From: Prosapia bicincta
Taxonomy: Eukaryota; Arthropoda; Insecta; Hemiptera; Cercopidae
Length of the DNA: 64,000 nucleotides
Assembly: GCA_036971475.1 (NCBI GenBank)
Contig: JBAIZL010000004.1
Location: 73,364,633-73,428,632, forward strand
Reading direction: 5' to 3'
Under the pieces are notes generated by a model that saw only the letters and a list, made by a program, of their open reading frames with translations, was not told the origin of the DNA and did no database searches. Made by a program: the position numbers and the translations under genes. Below are positions 23,820 to 36,060 of this stretch, piece by piece (positions within the stretch are counted from its first letter, which is position 1; the number at the start of each line of letters is the position of its first letter).

Positions 23820-25700
23820 ATGGCTGGACTAAAAACATTAATGGTACCTACAAATATGTCTAATGGAATAAGTTTAAAGAAGACTCGTCAGGATTCGTCT
23901 GATGAGCCTAAGGATGATGACGGGAGCAAAAGGTTGATTGTGGTAACGTCACAGACATTGTCATCATCACCAAAATGTTTAATATTTTCCAGTGCCGAAG
24001 AGGGGAAAGACCTTTCTAAAGTTGTCCTTTCCTTATTAACAAGGCCATAACTGCCTGTGCTGGGGGTCATGTAGTCTCTGTTAAAACAAGTTAGAAACAC
24101 TGTTAGTTGCAACCTTCACCGAGAGACAAACTCGTTCTTTTTCAAAAATGACCTCTTTCTTTGACCAGATCATGGTATCTGTGGCTCTCCATAGATCTTT
24201 GAACTCTTCAAGGCGGTCGTAGATATAGAGATCTTATGAACGTGTCTGTAGATGAAATTAAATCAGAGCTGGTGACTCAATCAGTAACGGGTGTTATACC
24301 AATCATGAAGACAGACAAAGGTGTGAAAGTTCAACAGCGTTATTTATTCTGACTTTTGGCAAACCGGAATTACCTGAATACATTCATGCAGTGGCGGACT
24401 TCCCATTAGGCACACTAGGCATGTGGCTATGGGCGCAGCATCGATGGGGCGGCAGGCGGCAGGCGTTTTTTTGTACCGATGAGTTTTAGTGACAATAGTT
24501 ATAGTACCTAGTTCAATTTGGTGAATGTCATAATGTGAACCTCAGTTAAATCAGTGGCGGATCCCCACTAGGAATAGAAAACTTCCTTTTGTTTTATTGT
24601 TTTTTAATTTTATCGATGGAACCAAAATAAATTTTTAAATTTATTTTCATAAAAATAGTCTTTAAATAATATCTTATTTTGGATTTTTTTTTTTAAATTG
24701 AAAATATCACCAAAAATGTTTAAAAATTTACACTTGTGTAATGTCAGTATGTGTAATGTCTGATTGTGCATATGTGTCGTCACGTGTGTGTATGTATATA
24801 TGTGTATGTGTATTATACGCGCTTCGAGCTGCGCCCGACGGAAAATTTAAAAATTCCATAGTACATGCCATCGGATGTTTTAGGTATTTCCAAATAAGGA
24901 GATAAAGAAAAACATCCTATGCCATGTACCGTTAAATGCGTATCTCGAAAGTGAAGTAATGTATGTATATTTTCAAAATATATTTCATTAAAATATAGTG
25001 CCCAATATATAGTATATTATTATACATTATTATTTAATATGTACTTTACGTTTATTAATATTGCATTAGGGCAGTAAACTATGGTCGGCACGGTAATCGG
25101 TAATTAATTTAAACGTAAACTGCATTATTGCATGAATACTAAGATATTTTTTAATCTCAAAGCGCATCATTATTAAAAGTTAATTATTTTTTAAATTTGC
25201 ATTTCTTTGAACAGTCATGAAAACGGATTCGTATGGTGAAAAATTAAAAGCATTATATTACGTTGGGACGTTTCCAATAAATTCGCTAACGGGGCACAAA
25301 GTAGCGGCCGGCCGAATTGTGCCTAGGGACGGCACCAGGGCAAAGTCCGCCACTGCATTCATGCAGGTTATCTGAGACTCTCAGTGAGGGGTGGGTAATC
25401 TGCGGCGATGTTTCAAGTGTCAACGTTTTGGGCACATTAGTTCTTCCTGTTCGAAGCAGGACGTATGCGGCTATTTTTATGATTAGAAGAAGTGCTCAAA
25501 TTCTCCGAAGTGCGCCAACTGTAGTGGTGAAAACCCAGCGCAATCTTCAACTGCCCTATCTTTAAGGAAGAAAAGACTATCCTGAGCATCATGGCTAAAG
25601 AGAGGATTGCTTTTTCAGAGGCAAGGAAAATGTATTGATCCACTCAACCAAAGACTGATGGAAAAACCTATGCCGCTACTCTCATTGCTACAAAGTCGTC
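23820..25700 (+). pseudogene. Jockey-like ORF1 with zinc knuckles, split by hAT
   Basis: The frame starts at 23820 (a 76-codon Ser/Lys/Asp-rich piece), continues in broken form to 24380, and resumes after the hAT insertion. Near 25405-25560 broken frames give CFKCQRFGHISSSC, SKQDVCGY, then SPKCANCSGENPAQSS. This is the three-knuckle CCHC arrangement of jockey-type ORF1 nucleic-acid-binding proteins ('RCFxCQxFGHxxxxC ... CxNCxGxHPA'). Stops and frame changes show it is dead. Confidence 0.7.
24389..25355. mobile_element. hAT transposon, non-autonomous
   Basis: Exact 8-bp target duplication CATTCATG (24381-24388 and 25356-25363) and terminal inverted repeats CAGTGGCGGACTT. Length 967 bp. A second CAGTGGCGGATCC end lies at about 24553, suggesting a nested or truncated relative. 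No transposase is evident. It interrupts the jockey ORF1 and is therefore younger than that copy. Confidence 0.9.
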
Positions 25701-26216
25701 CTGTTCGAACTGTGTCGACCTGGCCAAAAAAATAGAAACTCTAACGGACCACATCAACCGTCTACTGTCGATAGTCACATGTGGCCCGATTTTTAATTGT
25801 AGAGAGCTTGCAACTGCGTCGACTGGTTGCCTCTTTTACCTAGCCTCTACCGCGGGAGGGCTTGGTGGTCGAAACAAGTCTTTGACCGGACATGTAGTTC
25901 CTCGCAGAAGAAACTGCCCTTTGGAAATAGACCTCCAGCGTCAAAAGTAGCATTCCGGGTAGAAATTGAGAACAATAATTCTACTGTTAAAACTTGCAAA
26001 TCGGAACCAACAGTAACGGGTGCCAAAGAAATTATTGTCAAATGAGGGAATGGTAAAACCACCTCTTCTAAATCTAAAACCTCCTCAGACTTCATCCCCG
26101 AGCAGGTGGATATGGAGTCTGAGGATTCTAGGCCTAGGACGTCTGTTAACGTCTCAAGCAAGAAAAGAGAGATCACCAATGGCTGTGAAGTGAATCCTTT
26201 GGTAAGCTGATAAATG

Positions 26217-27095
26217 TCTTCGCTTAGCAATTCAGTGATACAATGGAACGTAAACGGCGTTAGGAGTCACATAGAAGATATAAATGTACTCGTGCGAGAC
26301 GTGTATCCGATATTCATATGTTTACAAGATACATATCTCCATGAATCACAAAGTTTTCCTGTGGGGGAGTATTCAGTTTTTCTTTTCGACTTTGTTGTAG
26401 AAGACCGAGCTAAAGGTGACGTAGCCATCCTAGCCCGTGACTGCATAGATGCGGTATCTCTAAACTTAATAACCCTTTACAAGCTGTAGCCATTCAAACA
26501 GCTGTCCCGTATAAGTTCACTGTGGTTGTACTTACTTGCCGCCTAATGGGAATCTTCAACAAAGTTATCTATTTGAGTTGATAATCCGGTTACCGACTCT
26601 TATTGGTAGGAGATTTTATTGCCCACCATTTGTCTTGGGGATCTCCAACTACCAACTCTCGAGGTCAACATGTGGAGAGTGTAAAGTACCGAGCTGGACT
26701 TATATCTGCTAAATGACGGTTCGCCTATTCATTTAGCGGCATCTACTGTTGGATGGCAGCTATTGACCTATAGACCCGCGGTCCTCTTTTGGCTACCAGA
26801 GGTCACATGGTCGGTACTCAATGGTTTGTATGGAAGTGACCATGTACCTATAAAGACCAACTTATGTGACTCCTCTCCTGTTTACGTTCGACATTCCCTT
26901 TGGATCTTAAGAAAAGCCAACTGGGACGCCTTCTAAAATATTTTGTATCACTTGACATGGATTATCTAACCACCATAGATGCAATTGTTAATAATTTCAC
27001 AAAAACAAGTTTTGATTACCTCAGAAATCACCATTCCAGAAACATCAACTTGTCCATACCGTCCGCCTGGGCCGTGGTGGAGCCCTTCTAAACCC
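26217..27095 (+). pseudogene. Jockey-like endonuclease domain
   Basis: The 26214 frame reads IQWNVNGVRSHIEDIN and ICLQDTYL, the start of an APE-type endonuclease with the WN and Q-[DE]-T motifs. After a stop, other frames give LLLVGDFIAHHLSWGS and, later, NINLSIPSAW, which corresponds to the 'PxPWW' linker. Jockey-type elements have 'GDFNAHHxxWGS' here; the Asn is replaced by Ile. At least three stops or shifts interrupt it. Confidence 0.75.
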
Positions 27096-27227
27096 TTAGA
27101 AATTTAAAATTCTCCTTGCGAAAGCGCGGAGAGTATTTAGGCTTAGTAGAGAGAACTCTTGGAAACTGTACATTAGCACAATTAGACGAACAACTCCATC
27201 GTCTACAATAAAGAGAAATTAAGATCA

Positions 27228-27577
27228 ATGTATGGTATTTCCATTCCGTTGGCAGCAATTGCGCTGAAAAATCAGGATGGAAGATTGATCACTAACTGTG
27301 CTGATATTGTTGGTGTACTGGGATCATCATTTTCGAATTTTTCTTCTACTGCAGCTTATAATAGAATATTCCAATTACATAAACTGAAGGAAGAGGCAAT
27401 AAGTTTTCCTATTGGGTTGTCTGGATATTCTCCTTCAAATACTCCTTTATCTATAAGGAAATTAGAGTCAGCTCTCGCGTAGACCAAGAATTCTGAACCA
27501 GGTCCTGATTCCATTGTATACGTTATGCTGAATCATCTACCATAATCATCGAAGCTCGTCCTCCTTAGAAAATATCC
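27228..27577 (+). pseudogene. Jockey-like reverse transcriptase start, truncated
   Basis: Reads KNQDGRLITNCADIVGVLGS, SFSNFSST, then after a stop TKNSEPGPDSIVYVMLNHLP. The 'K-x-S-x-P-G-P-D-x-I' box precedes the reverse-transcriptase fingers in jockey elements. The remaining domain, including YxDD, is missing beyond the 27580 insertion. Confidence 0.75.
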
Positions 27578-27579
27578 CA

Positions 27580-28168
27580 TTTGGTAGCCATATAGGAATA
27601 ATATAAATGTATATACTGTATAAGGGAACAAAAGCTTAGGCTAAATGTATTTAAAGATTGATTTATTACATTCTTCTTCTAAAAGTGGTAGATTGCTTAC
27701 TGATATAGATATGTTGGAGAAATAAAGGAAAATCACCATAAGAAGTGAAGATCCACAACGAATTTACTAAGGTCCCAAAACAATAGGCAGGGTACATAGC
27801 TTTACCTGAAAGTAAAGCGAATCCTTATTAAGTATTCTGCAGGCTACTTATTGAAAAACATAACTGTACCTGGTAGAAAAAACCTATACATATTTGGAGG
27901 ATTTGAAAATGAATCCCAGAAACCTTGGTTCCACCGCGCAAATGTAGAAACTGTTTTAAACCATCTTCTTCGTGCTCCAAGGAGGAAAGTTCTTGCTGTA
28001 TTATTATCATTTTAAAGAGAAATTCAGAAACAAGTTTACACAACGGGATGTATAAGAAGATGAAATACAATTAAATGTAATAAATCAACCATTAAATAAA
28101 TTTAGCCTAAACCTTTATTGTTTCTTATACAGTATATGCATTTATATTATTCCTATATGGCTACCAAA
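27580..28168. mobile_element. DNA element with ~90-bp terminal inverted repeats
   Basis: Arms at 27580-27673 and 28076-28168 are near-perfect reverse complements (TTGGTAGCCATATAGGAATA at the left end). The interior of about 400 bp has no recognisable protein. Target duplication is unclear. It truncates the jockey-like element. Superfamily not assigned. Confidence 0.7.
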
Positions 28169-28910
28169 TTATATTCAAGGTTCTACAAAAGAAATGTTCA
28201 CAAGCGATAGTAGCTTTAAGCTAATTAATTACACTAAAGCCTTTGCTTAGCATAATAGATGGTAAAAATCTTAAGACCATACTTTATTTAGAGAAATAAT
28301 GGTTTTAATCAATACTGACATCTAAAATGTTCCTTCTGGGCGGCGACACTATTCAGTATTTTAATGAATGATCGATCCCTTAGACATTTTGTTATACTTT
28401 AAAAAGCTTATATAAAATTGGGTTCCTCCAGATTGGATTTTATTCTTTATAAATGCATTTCAGAAACACATAATATTTTTGGTAGAAATTGAAAAACCCA
28501 TTTTCCGTATTAAAAAAGCTGGCGTAAAGTCAACTGCTGATCGATCGATTCTTCCTATTAACAAACATATTCCCACAAATAACAAATTAAATTTGCTTAC
28601 CAACTTAGATCGAAATCAGACGTTTCGTTCCAAAGTTATCATGATTTAGACACGAAAATTATCGTGATATTAGTATATATTTGTGTGTATAAATTTGAAC
28701 AAATATTTTCTAAATTTCAGAGACTTTAAAACAAACTTTCATCTTAGTCTCTGGCTTACGTTTACCGCAATGGGATATTTTCCAATGAAAATTCACGAAA
28801 AAGCCAAAGTGAAAATAAATGTTTTAAGAAAAATAATTTTTACTCATTATGTATTATTAGCCATTTTTACGTAAGAAACATTATTGAAGCCCTTATTTTA
28901 GTGAGTTCAG
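28169..28910. other. Intergenic, nothing recognised
   Basis: AT-rich; a decayed continuation of the jockey-like element would be expected here but I could not see one. Confidence 0.35.
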
Positions 28911-28914
28911 AAAC

Positions 28915-29627
28915 ATGTTTTTGGTTTTTCTATCATTTACAGTTTAAAGGATACGAAGGTACAGCGAGTTCCCCCCTCTCCCCCCGGCATGTAGACCACG
29001 TGAGGGGGCGACGACATACGGTTTTACAATCACCCAAGTGCCCAGAACAATAATCTGAAATAAAATTTAGTTAGGCTTTCAGTGCATGCTAAACCCCCTT
29101 TAGATATCTAGACTAGTAGACTACAATGCGCGTGACGTTTACTTGCTTCTATCCAGTAGTAATATTGCTTCTACAATAGTTTAGACAGTTGTTATATAGT
29201 ATTTTCATTATCAAAATATGTATTTCCAACTTTTAGACCTGATGGAGCGAAATTAATAAAAACAACTAGTTTTTTAGAGTTATTACTGAGTAAAACTATA
29301 TTAAAACCCGAAAGTTTTGGAAAAAACATTTTCAACTAAAAAGGTATTAGAGATAGGTATTTAGTGGTAATGAATTTTTTAAAGCCCATATTTTTGTGAG
29401 TATAAAAAAATTTTTGTTTATTATATCATTTACAGCTTACAACGGTTCCAGTACAACGCATTCCCAGTGATGTTTCCCCCTTCTCCTTGGTATGTCGACC
29501 AAGGGGGATGTGATGGGGTGACGACACACGTTTTTACAATCACCCAAGGGCCCAGAACAATAATCTGAAATAAATTCGCGTTAGGCTTCCAGTGCATGCT
29601 CAACCCCCATTAGATCCTGGACTACTA
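28915..29627. repeat. Diverged direct duplication, ~490-bp offset
   Basis: 28915-29125 and 29405-29627 share blocks such as TATCATTTACAG, CAATCACCCAAG, CCCAGAACAATAATCTGAAA and GCATGCT. The second copy leads directly into the 38-bp satellite. Confidence 0.75.
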
Positions 29628-30445
29628 GACCTTGGGAGCGAAGTAAGATCCTGATAGAACAATAATACCTACAGAATGGAGTAACAGGGTGATATGCTTA
29701 TTATACCTTGAGAATGAAGTAACAGGTTGACCTGCACGCTATTCTTTGAGGGTAGAATAGCAGAGCGACACATCCATTACGCCTTGAGAGCGGAGTAGAA
29801 AACCTATCTGCCCACTAGACTTTGAGAATGGAGTAACAGGTTGATATACCTATTATACCTTGAGAATGAAATAACAGGTTGACCTGCACACTATTCCTTG
29901 AGGGTGGAATAGCAGAGCGACACATCCATTACGCCTTGAGAGCGGAGTAGAAAACCTATCTGCCCACTAGACTTTGAGAATGGAGTAACAGGTTGATATA
30001 CCTATTATACCTTGAGAATGAAGTAACAGGTTGACCTGCACACTATTCCTTGATGGTGGAATAGCAAAGCGACACATCCATTACGCCTTGAGAGCGGAGT
30101 AGAAAACCTATCTGCCCACTAGACTTTGAGAATGGAGTAACAGGTTGATATACCTATTATACCTTGAGAATGAAGTAACAGGTTGACCTGCACACTATTC
30201 CTCGATGGTGGAATAGCAGAGCGACACATCCATTACGCCTTGAGAGCGGAGTAGAAAACCTATCTGCCCACTAGACTTTGAGAATGGAGTAACAGGTTGA
30301 TATACCTATTATACCTTGAGAATGAAGTAACAGGTTGACCTGCACACTATTCCTTGATGGTGGAATAGCAGAGCGACACGTCCATTACGCCTTGAGAGCG
30401 TAGTAGAAAACCTATCTGTCCACTAGACTTTAAGAATGCAGTAAC
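29620..30445. repeat. Satellite, 38-bp monomers in 152-bp higher-order units
   Basis: CCTTGAG/CTTTGAG anchors recur at exact 38-bp steps (29630, 29668, 29706, 29744, 29782, 29820, 29858). Four monomer types form a 152-bp unit, with TTGATATA at 29841, 29993, 30145 and 30297. About 21-22 monomers. Units are very similar to each other while monomer types differ, the mark of higher-order amplification. No coding potential. Confidence 0.95.
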
Positions 30446-31170
30446 CACTGGTCGACTGACACACAAAATCTTGGTTTCCCATCATAGCTTAAACGTTTGG
30501 AAATGTAGACACAGGTAGTGACTAGAAACCTTTTAGAGAAACAATGTTATCTTCGTGCTTAGATAGCTTTATTACTCCCAGTGACCTTTCCCCAAACCTT
30601 AAAGTCCGCACCAGAATACCCTGAACGATCAGCTGGCGATAGTACATAGGTTGATAAAAGCGTCTCTGACTAACTATCTGGATTTTGACTTCTTAAAAGT
30701 ATTAATATTTAAAATTTTCCCTGTACCTTGCGTTTATGATCCCGGATTTTACTTTAATTGATTTTACCATTTACATGACATTTTACTGAATGACTGGAAA
30801 CTTGTATGGAAGTAGTTCTCTAATCACTACAAGATGTCACGTCACCTAAGGACCGCGCATTCACTTGTCATATTCACTTATTTATAAAACCTGACTTATA
30901 TTTCTTTAAACCCTAACAAGTAACATACTACTACACTCTACCACTTTCATTGATACACATCTGGCGGATTTTGCCATAACTTTTATATTACTTGAAGGTT
31001 ATTGTTTTAATAATATTAAACTAAAAAACATACTTTGTTATAAGAAATTGTCTGCTACTTATCTGAGAACGCAGTGTTTACACAAGCTGACTTTGCAATG
31101 ATAACCACTGTTGCCCATGTAGTATGTATAGTGCATATACAGTGTGTTTATAACTATATTGTAGATAATA
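30446..31170. other. Intergenic, nothing recognised
   Basis: No gene or repeat recognised between the satellite and the (TA)n/fold-back cluster. Confidence 0.4.
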
Positions 31171-31175
31171 AAGAA

Positions 31176-31176
31176 G

Positions 31177-31231
<55 letters not shown>

Positions 31232-31467
31232 TATATTAAATATGGTGATATGTTTTCTTGTATATATAGTTAATAAATTTAAAATATTTCAAACACAAGA
31301 ATACTTTTAATGAATATATTTATTCAAAGCTTTTCGCCGATAAGAATTTTGTAAAAGTATTTTATTAGATAATTATTTTTCCTGAAGATGCTGTTACTTT
31401 TTTATCGGCGAAAAGCTTTGAATAAATATATTCATTAAAAGTATTCTTGTGTTTGAAATATTTTAAA

Positions 31468-31530
<63 letters not shown>
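31176..31530. repeat. (TA)n - palindrome - (TA)n cluster
   Basis: (TA)n at 31179-31227 and 31477-31527 flanks an inverted repeat (arms about 31266-31344 and 31402-31478). The arms contain TCGGCGAAAAGCTTTG and AAGTATTCTTGTGTTTG, as in the 14.4- and 19.1-kb copies. A hammerhead-like motif lies on the plus strand. Confidence 0.85.
31368..31430 (+). ncRNA. Hammerhead-like ribozyme motif
   Basis: CTGAAGA (31382-31388), one T, stem II GCTGTTA/TATCGGC (one mismatch, one G-U), GAAA (31410-31413), AGCTTT, then GAATAA pairing with upstream TTATTTTTC at most positions. Core bases are intact; the hairpin is slightly weaker than in the 19.6-kb copy. Confidence 0.55.
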
Positions 31531-31534
31531 CCTT

Positions 31535-32220
<686 letters not shown>

Positions 32221-32470
32221 AATAATGTAGGATAGTAATAATTTACTTCGAATGAGGTAATTTAAAACAGTATTAATTTACCTTTTTTAAATGCAACCTA
32301 TATACCAATGATATTTTTATTAATATACCGTTTGATGTTAAAACACATAAACCTTTGAATGGGAGGGTCATCAACAATTTGGGGGGGCGTGTACCCAAAT
32401 TCAAATTTTAGTTTCATTTCAAAATTTTAGGGGGATCGTTTAACATCATATAAAACTTATCACTTTCATT

Positions 32471-32601
32471 ATATGTACTTAAACAAGAATCTTACTTGGT
32501 ATTTATGCGTGTTAACTTTCAAAGATTGATAGTATCTCCATTATCGAGCATCACTGACCGGGGGTTGTAGTTGAGTCTACATAACTCTATATATGTTATG
32601 T

Positions 32602-32660
<59 letters not shown>
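32471..32660. repeat. Dispersed repeat fragment and (TA)n
   Basis: TGTACTTAAACAAGAATCTT with following TTACTTGGTATT at 32473-32505 matches 42678-42712, where it forms part of a palindrome. (TA)n follows at 32604-32660. Both copies are next to (TA)n. Confidence 0.7.
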
Positions 32661-32663
<3 letters not shown>

Positions 32664-32749
32664 ATAGTACAAGTACTAGTACTATGGACCTATATATTAG
32701 TCAAAGGATCTGTATGCACTGGGGACCAAATCTTTAATCCTCTTTTGTA

Positions 32750-33365
32750 GCCCAGAATAACGGACGCTCATTGTGGCCGCTCCATCTTAGCCTTGACCTC
32801 TACGATGGCCTTTAACATCTCCAAAACCTTATTTTGAAACCCTTAAGAAGTCAAGTATTTCTGTGAATTTCAAAAAAGACTCATGTATGACAACTTAGTG
32901 CTTCTCTTGGTTTTCTCCTTTCATTTCACCATGTCTCATCACACCACTCATTTGGTCTGTTTCAGAAATGTCCTGAGTATTGTAAATAAGAATTGAAAGA
33001 AATGAAGCGTAACGATTTTTTTCGGATATAGAATCTAGTACTGATTTTAATAACAGTACTGATTTTCCTATAATCTAATTTTGAATTTCATGGTGTAGGT
33101 ATTTTGCACCATTTTTTCATTTTCTAAATGTGCGCTTAGAAGGGAGTCATATCACGTCACTAGGGATATTAGGTTCAAGAAATTTCCACACTGATGAGTT
33201 ATTTCGTTCAACCCCTCTTTGTGACCTCGAAATGGCAGAGAACACATCGCCATAGTGCGAATAACATATACGATCCGAATATCAGAAGTCATCCGTTTGG
33301 AAATGTCCTGAAGTACCTCCTCTCCGACTTTTAAAACGGCGGAAGGTGTGGAAACTTAAAAGTGA
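32750..33365 (-). pseudogene. hAT transposase remnant
   Basis: Minus-strand frames near 33170-33245 give CSLPFRGHKEGLNE and CGNFLNLISL, the 'LxFRGHxExxxxxxxGNFLxLI' block of hAT transposases (ZMYM/SCAND3-like group). Further on, HLENEKMVQNT fits the next conserved part. Stops and shifts are frequent and no terminal repeats were found. It may belong to the same family as the C-terminal fragment at 48.3-48.7 kb, but the link is unproven. Confidence 0.6.
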
Positions 33366-33622
33366 GCATACACATTTGATTCAAGGATATTCATTTAAAA
33401 AAAATTACCGTGACGGTAGCTCGTCCGCGCCTTAGTGCACGCGTAGCTTAATACTATCGTCACGCCAGGCTCTTGCGTCAACATTTTCGCTGAACAACCC
33501 CCACGGAAAACAAAAAATGCCATCTAAGGGAGGAGAGTAACATAGCCAAAGCCTATCAACTTTCAGACCTGTAGCAGCTGTAAAAGATTAGTACTCAGAA
33601 CTAAAAGATCTCTAAGAAATCG

Positions 33623-33624
<2 letters not shown>

Positions 33625-33662
<38 letters not shown>

Positions 33663-33667
33663 GAGAT
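33625..33667. repeat. (GA)n microsatellite
   Basis: About 40 bp of GA with one GC interruption. Confidence 0.95.
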
Positions 33668-34980
33668 CTTTGGTTGACATGTCCTTTTGGTTGACATGGA
33701 TCAGCTACTAAATTAATTTTTTTCATATATTCAGTCAAAATTATATTATTATAGAGCTGTATGTATCAAAATAAACAATGTGAAATACGATGATTATTTA
33801 AGGAATAAAGAATCTTTGTCACCGAGAGGAAGAAAATCGAAACACTCGTTTCTTTCAGTAATTTCCATATCCAAATTATTTTCTATGCATGGTAATCATG
33901 AACTGTGCAACGATATATTAGTAGAATAGTATGGTGATATATTAAATATGTTGAGTAGTTCATCGTAATATGCAAATTTATTTAGTTGGCAATGAGATAA
34001 AGATTGAGAAATTAATATTTTGCCTGTAGTTGATCAAGTGGTTTTATTTTCAGTTTAGCAATTCATTAGACAATTACTTCTTGCCAGGAGCCAAATAGTG
34101 TAGCAGAAATTGTATTTTGCGAAAGCATTCTTTGCTCATAAGAATTTCAAGACCAATGTAAAGATCGTCCCTACAATATTGTATCGCTAAACAGATTTTC
34201 CATTTCACTCAACAATAAAACGGTTCCTGCCGCAATTTAAAGGCAAATAAAGGCCAAAAAAGTCCTATCGATCAAATATTATACAAAGCCAATCCCTCCA
34301 CGCGAACCCAACAAATTTCACCTTAAGTGCCGACTCTGCCATAGCAGTTTGCGTGGCTTGTAAGAAATCCGTACACTACGTTCGCAGTTGTAGTATTTTC
34401 AAAGATAAAAGACCCTATCTGTCTCATGGATTATCAAGTACTATCTGTCTCATGAATACCTCAATAGGCTATTTACCAAGGCAGAGCCCCGTGTAGGAGA
34501 AATCTGTGGTAATTTATCACATTTATATAAAAAAAACGATTCAACCGAGAAATACGAGGTACGAGAGACTACTGTTTATTCAAATATCTCCTGCGGGTTT
34601 CGAAACTAGGATCCGAATAATCCCAACTCCAACTATAAGAATAGCTGATTATTAGAACATCTTTCAGATTTTCAGAAAAAAATTATGATACAAAAGTTTT
34701 AGAAATTAAGAGGAAAATTTAATCGTACAAACGTTCTGCGATTTCGATAATAATGATTCTGTCTGCATTTGCTATTGGGCTTTTCTCCGCGAAGCTAGTG
34801 TAAACGCAGCGCAAACATTATTTGGATGCTGAGTCATCGTCTCAGTGCAGTTCTATATAGTTTATAGTCGTCTGTCGTCACTCGTCAGGGACCCATCCCG
34901 GCCCGACTGTCACTACTCGTTTTGATCAGGATGTATGTATTGATCGCATCGGTCAGTTGGTTTTGTTTGTTTGGGAGTGC
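33668..34980. other. Intergenic; possible decayed Cys-rich transposase end
   Basis: Mostly featureless. Near 34290-34420, frames give PREPNKFHLKCRLCHSS and VCVACKKSVHYVRSCSIF, a C-x2-C...C-x2-C...C series that recalls the C-terminal Cys-rich domain of piggyBac-type transposases. The match is short and frameshifted, so I do not call a gene. Confidence 0.25.
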
Positions 34981-34984
34981 CTTT

Positions 34985-35463
34985 CTTCTTTCGTCATGTC
35001 GTTTTAAAATTAAACAAGTTGTCTCATCGTAAGAGGATAATTTATTTATAGACCAATCAGATAAATTATGGAATTATGGGTAAACAGTCGGCTGAGATGT
35101 ACGGCGTTGGACAATCAACAATTTCAGACTTTCAAACCTACAGTTTCAAACTTTGTGTGAATGCTTAAAAACGAAATGTTCTTGGCGGAAATCAATGAAG
35201 GCGCCAAAAAGCAAAGAACTAGAAGATACAGTTTTCAAATGGTTTTTGCAACAACTTTGTATGGGAAACCCATTTTCGGGCTCAATTATTTGTGATAAAG
35301 CTCAGAAGCTTATAAAAAATATAAAACAATGAGATATACAGTTGATTTCTCAAATTTGCATCCCACATACAGCAATTTACTAAATTTGACCCTTTTTTCG
35401 AAAAAATCCAACTATCCGAATTGGGTCTGAGCCAAATTGATTCGAATAATTGAATTTTTTCTG
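34985..35463 (+). mobile_element. pogo/Tigger (Jerky-type) element remnant
   Basis: Frames from 34985 encode KLSHRKRI, MYGVGQSTISDF, then LEDTVFKWFLQQLCMGNPFS and GSIICDKA, the HTH_psq and CENP-B-type DNA-binding segments of pogo transposases. The 3' end (35395-35463) contains the near-palindrome around ACTATCCGAATTGGGTCTGA and ends TTTTTTCTG followed by TA, as pogo ends do. The DDE domain is absent, so this is an internally deleted copy. Left end not located. Confidence 0.65.
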
Positions 35464-35639
35464 TAACTTGTGCATCTCTTCAAAACGAACTGGTTTCTTA
35501 TTAAGACGCAAACAGTTTCTGATCTCAGGGGATCCATTATTTATTATTAATAAAACTCGGAGGGACCTTATCGGTGTAGAGCACTTAGCTACAGCCTTTG
35601 TACTCTCTTCCCATCCCTACCACAGGACTATCTTAGTGG

Positions 35640-36060
35640 ATACCTACCTCTTTGTAGAATCCAAGTACCCACCTGATGCTAAATTTTCTGATATCCTCTG
35701 GTATACACACCTGCCAGCCAAACTACTTTCTCCTTGCTTCTCCCAAAGCAGGGCACTCACAGAGCACTTGGATTGGGCTTTCCTCTTGGTCCTCGTCGCA
35801 TCTCTTGCACACAGGGGACCTAGATCTTTCAATTTTGTATTGAATTGTATTAAAAATTGTACTCTGCTGTCTTCCAGGCGAAGACAGAATCTGTCTTGGT
35901 GTCTCGATCCACTAAAGCCTGTTCTCACTTTTTCCTTCATCTTGGACCCATCCGTGAACCAGATTTCACCATGTTTGGGGCTACACTCTGTCCATGCCTC
36001 TCTTGCAGGAATATGGATTATGTAATTTCCTTTCTCCATTATAAGAGACATTATCTTATT
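35640..36060 (-). pseudogene. RNase H domain of LOA-like ORF2
   Basis: The 36051-35644 frame reads IWFTDGSKMKEKVRTGFSGS, the 'xxTDGSK' first motif of type I RNase H with its catalytic Asp. The following sequence is shifted and the later motifs are not clear; 'CARDATRTKRKAQ' is probably out of frame. Confidence 0.65.

Larger units (their letters stand above)
23640..27577 (+). mobile_element. Jockey-like non-LTR retrotransposon, decayed
   Basis: Order on the plus strand: GC-richer leader from 23640, ORF1 start at 23820, a hAT insertion (24389-25355), zinc-knuckle part of ORF1 (25364-25660), endonuclease (26217-26990), and the start of the reverse-transcriptase region (27228-27545). Homology stops at an inverted-repeat insertion at about 27580. 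The frame is broken many times, so it is inactive. Confidence 0.75.

Noticed and set aside
29620..30445. CRISPR-like regular spacing of 38-bp repeats
   Set aside because: Units are contiguous with no unique spacers and the context is eukaryotic; it is a satellite.
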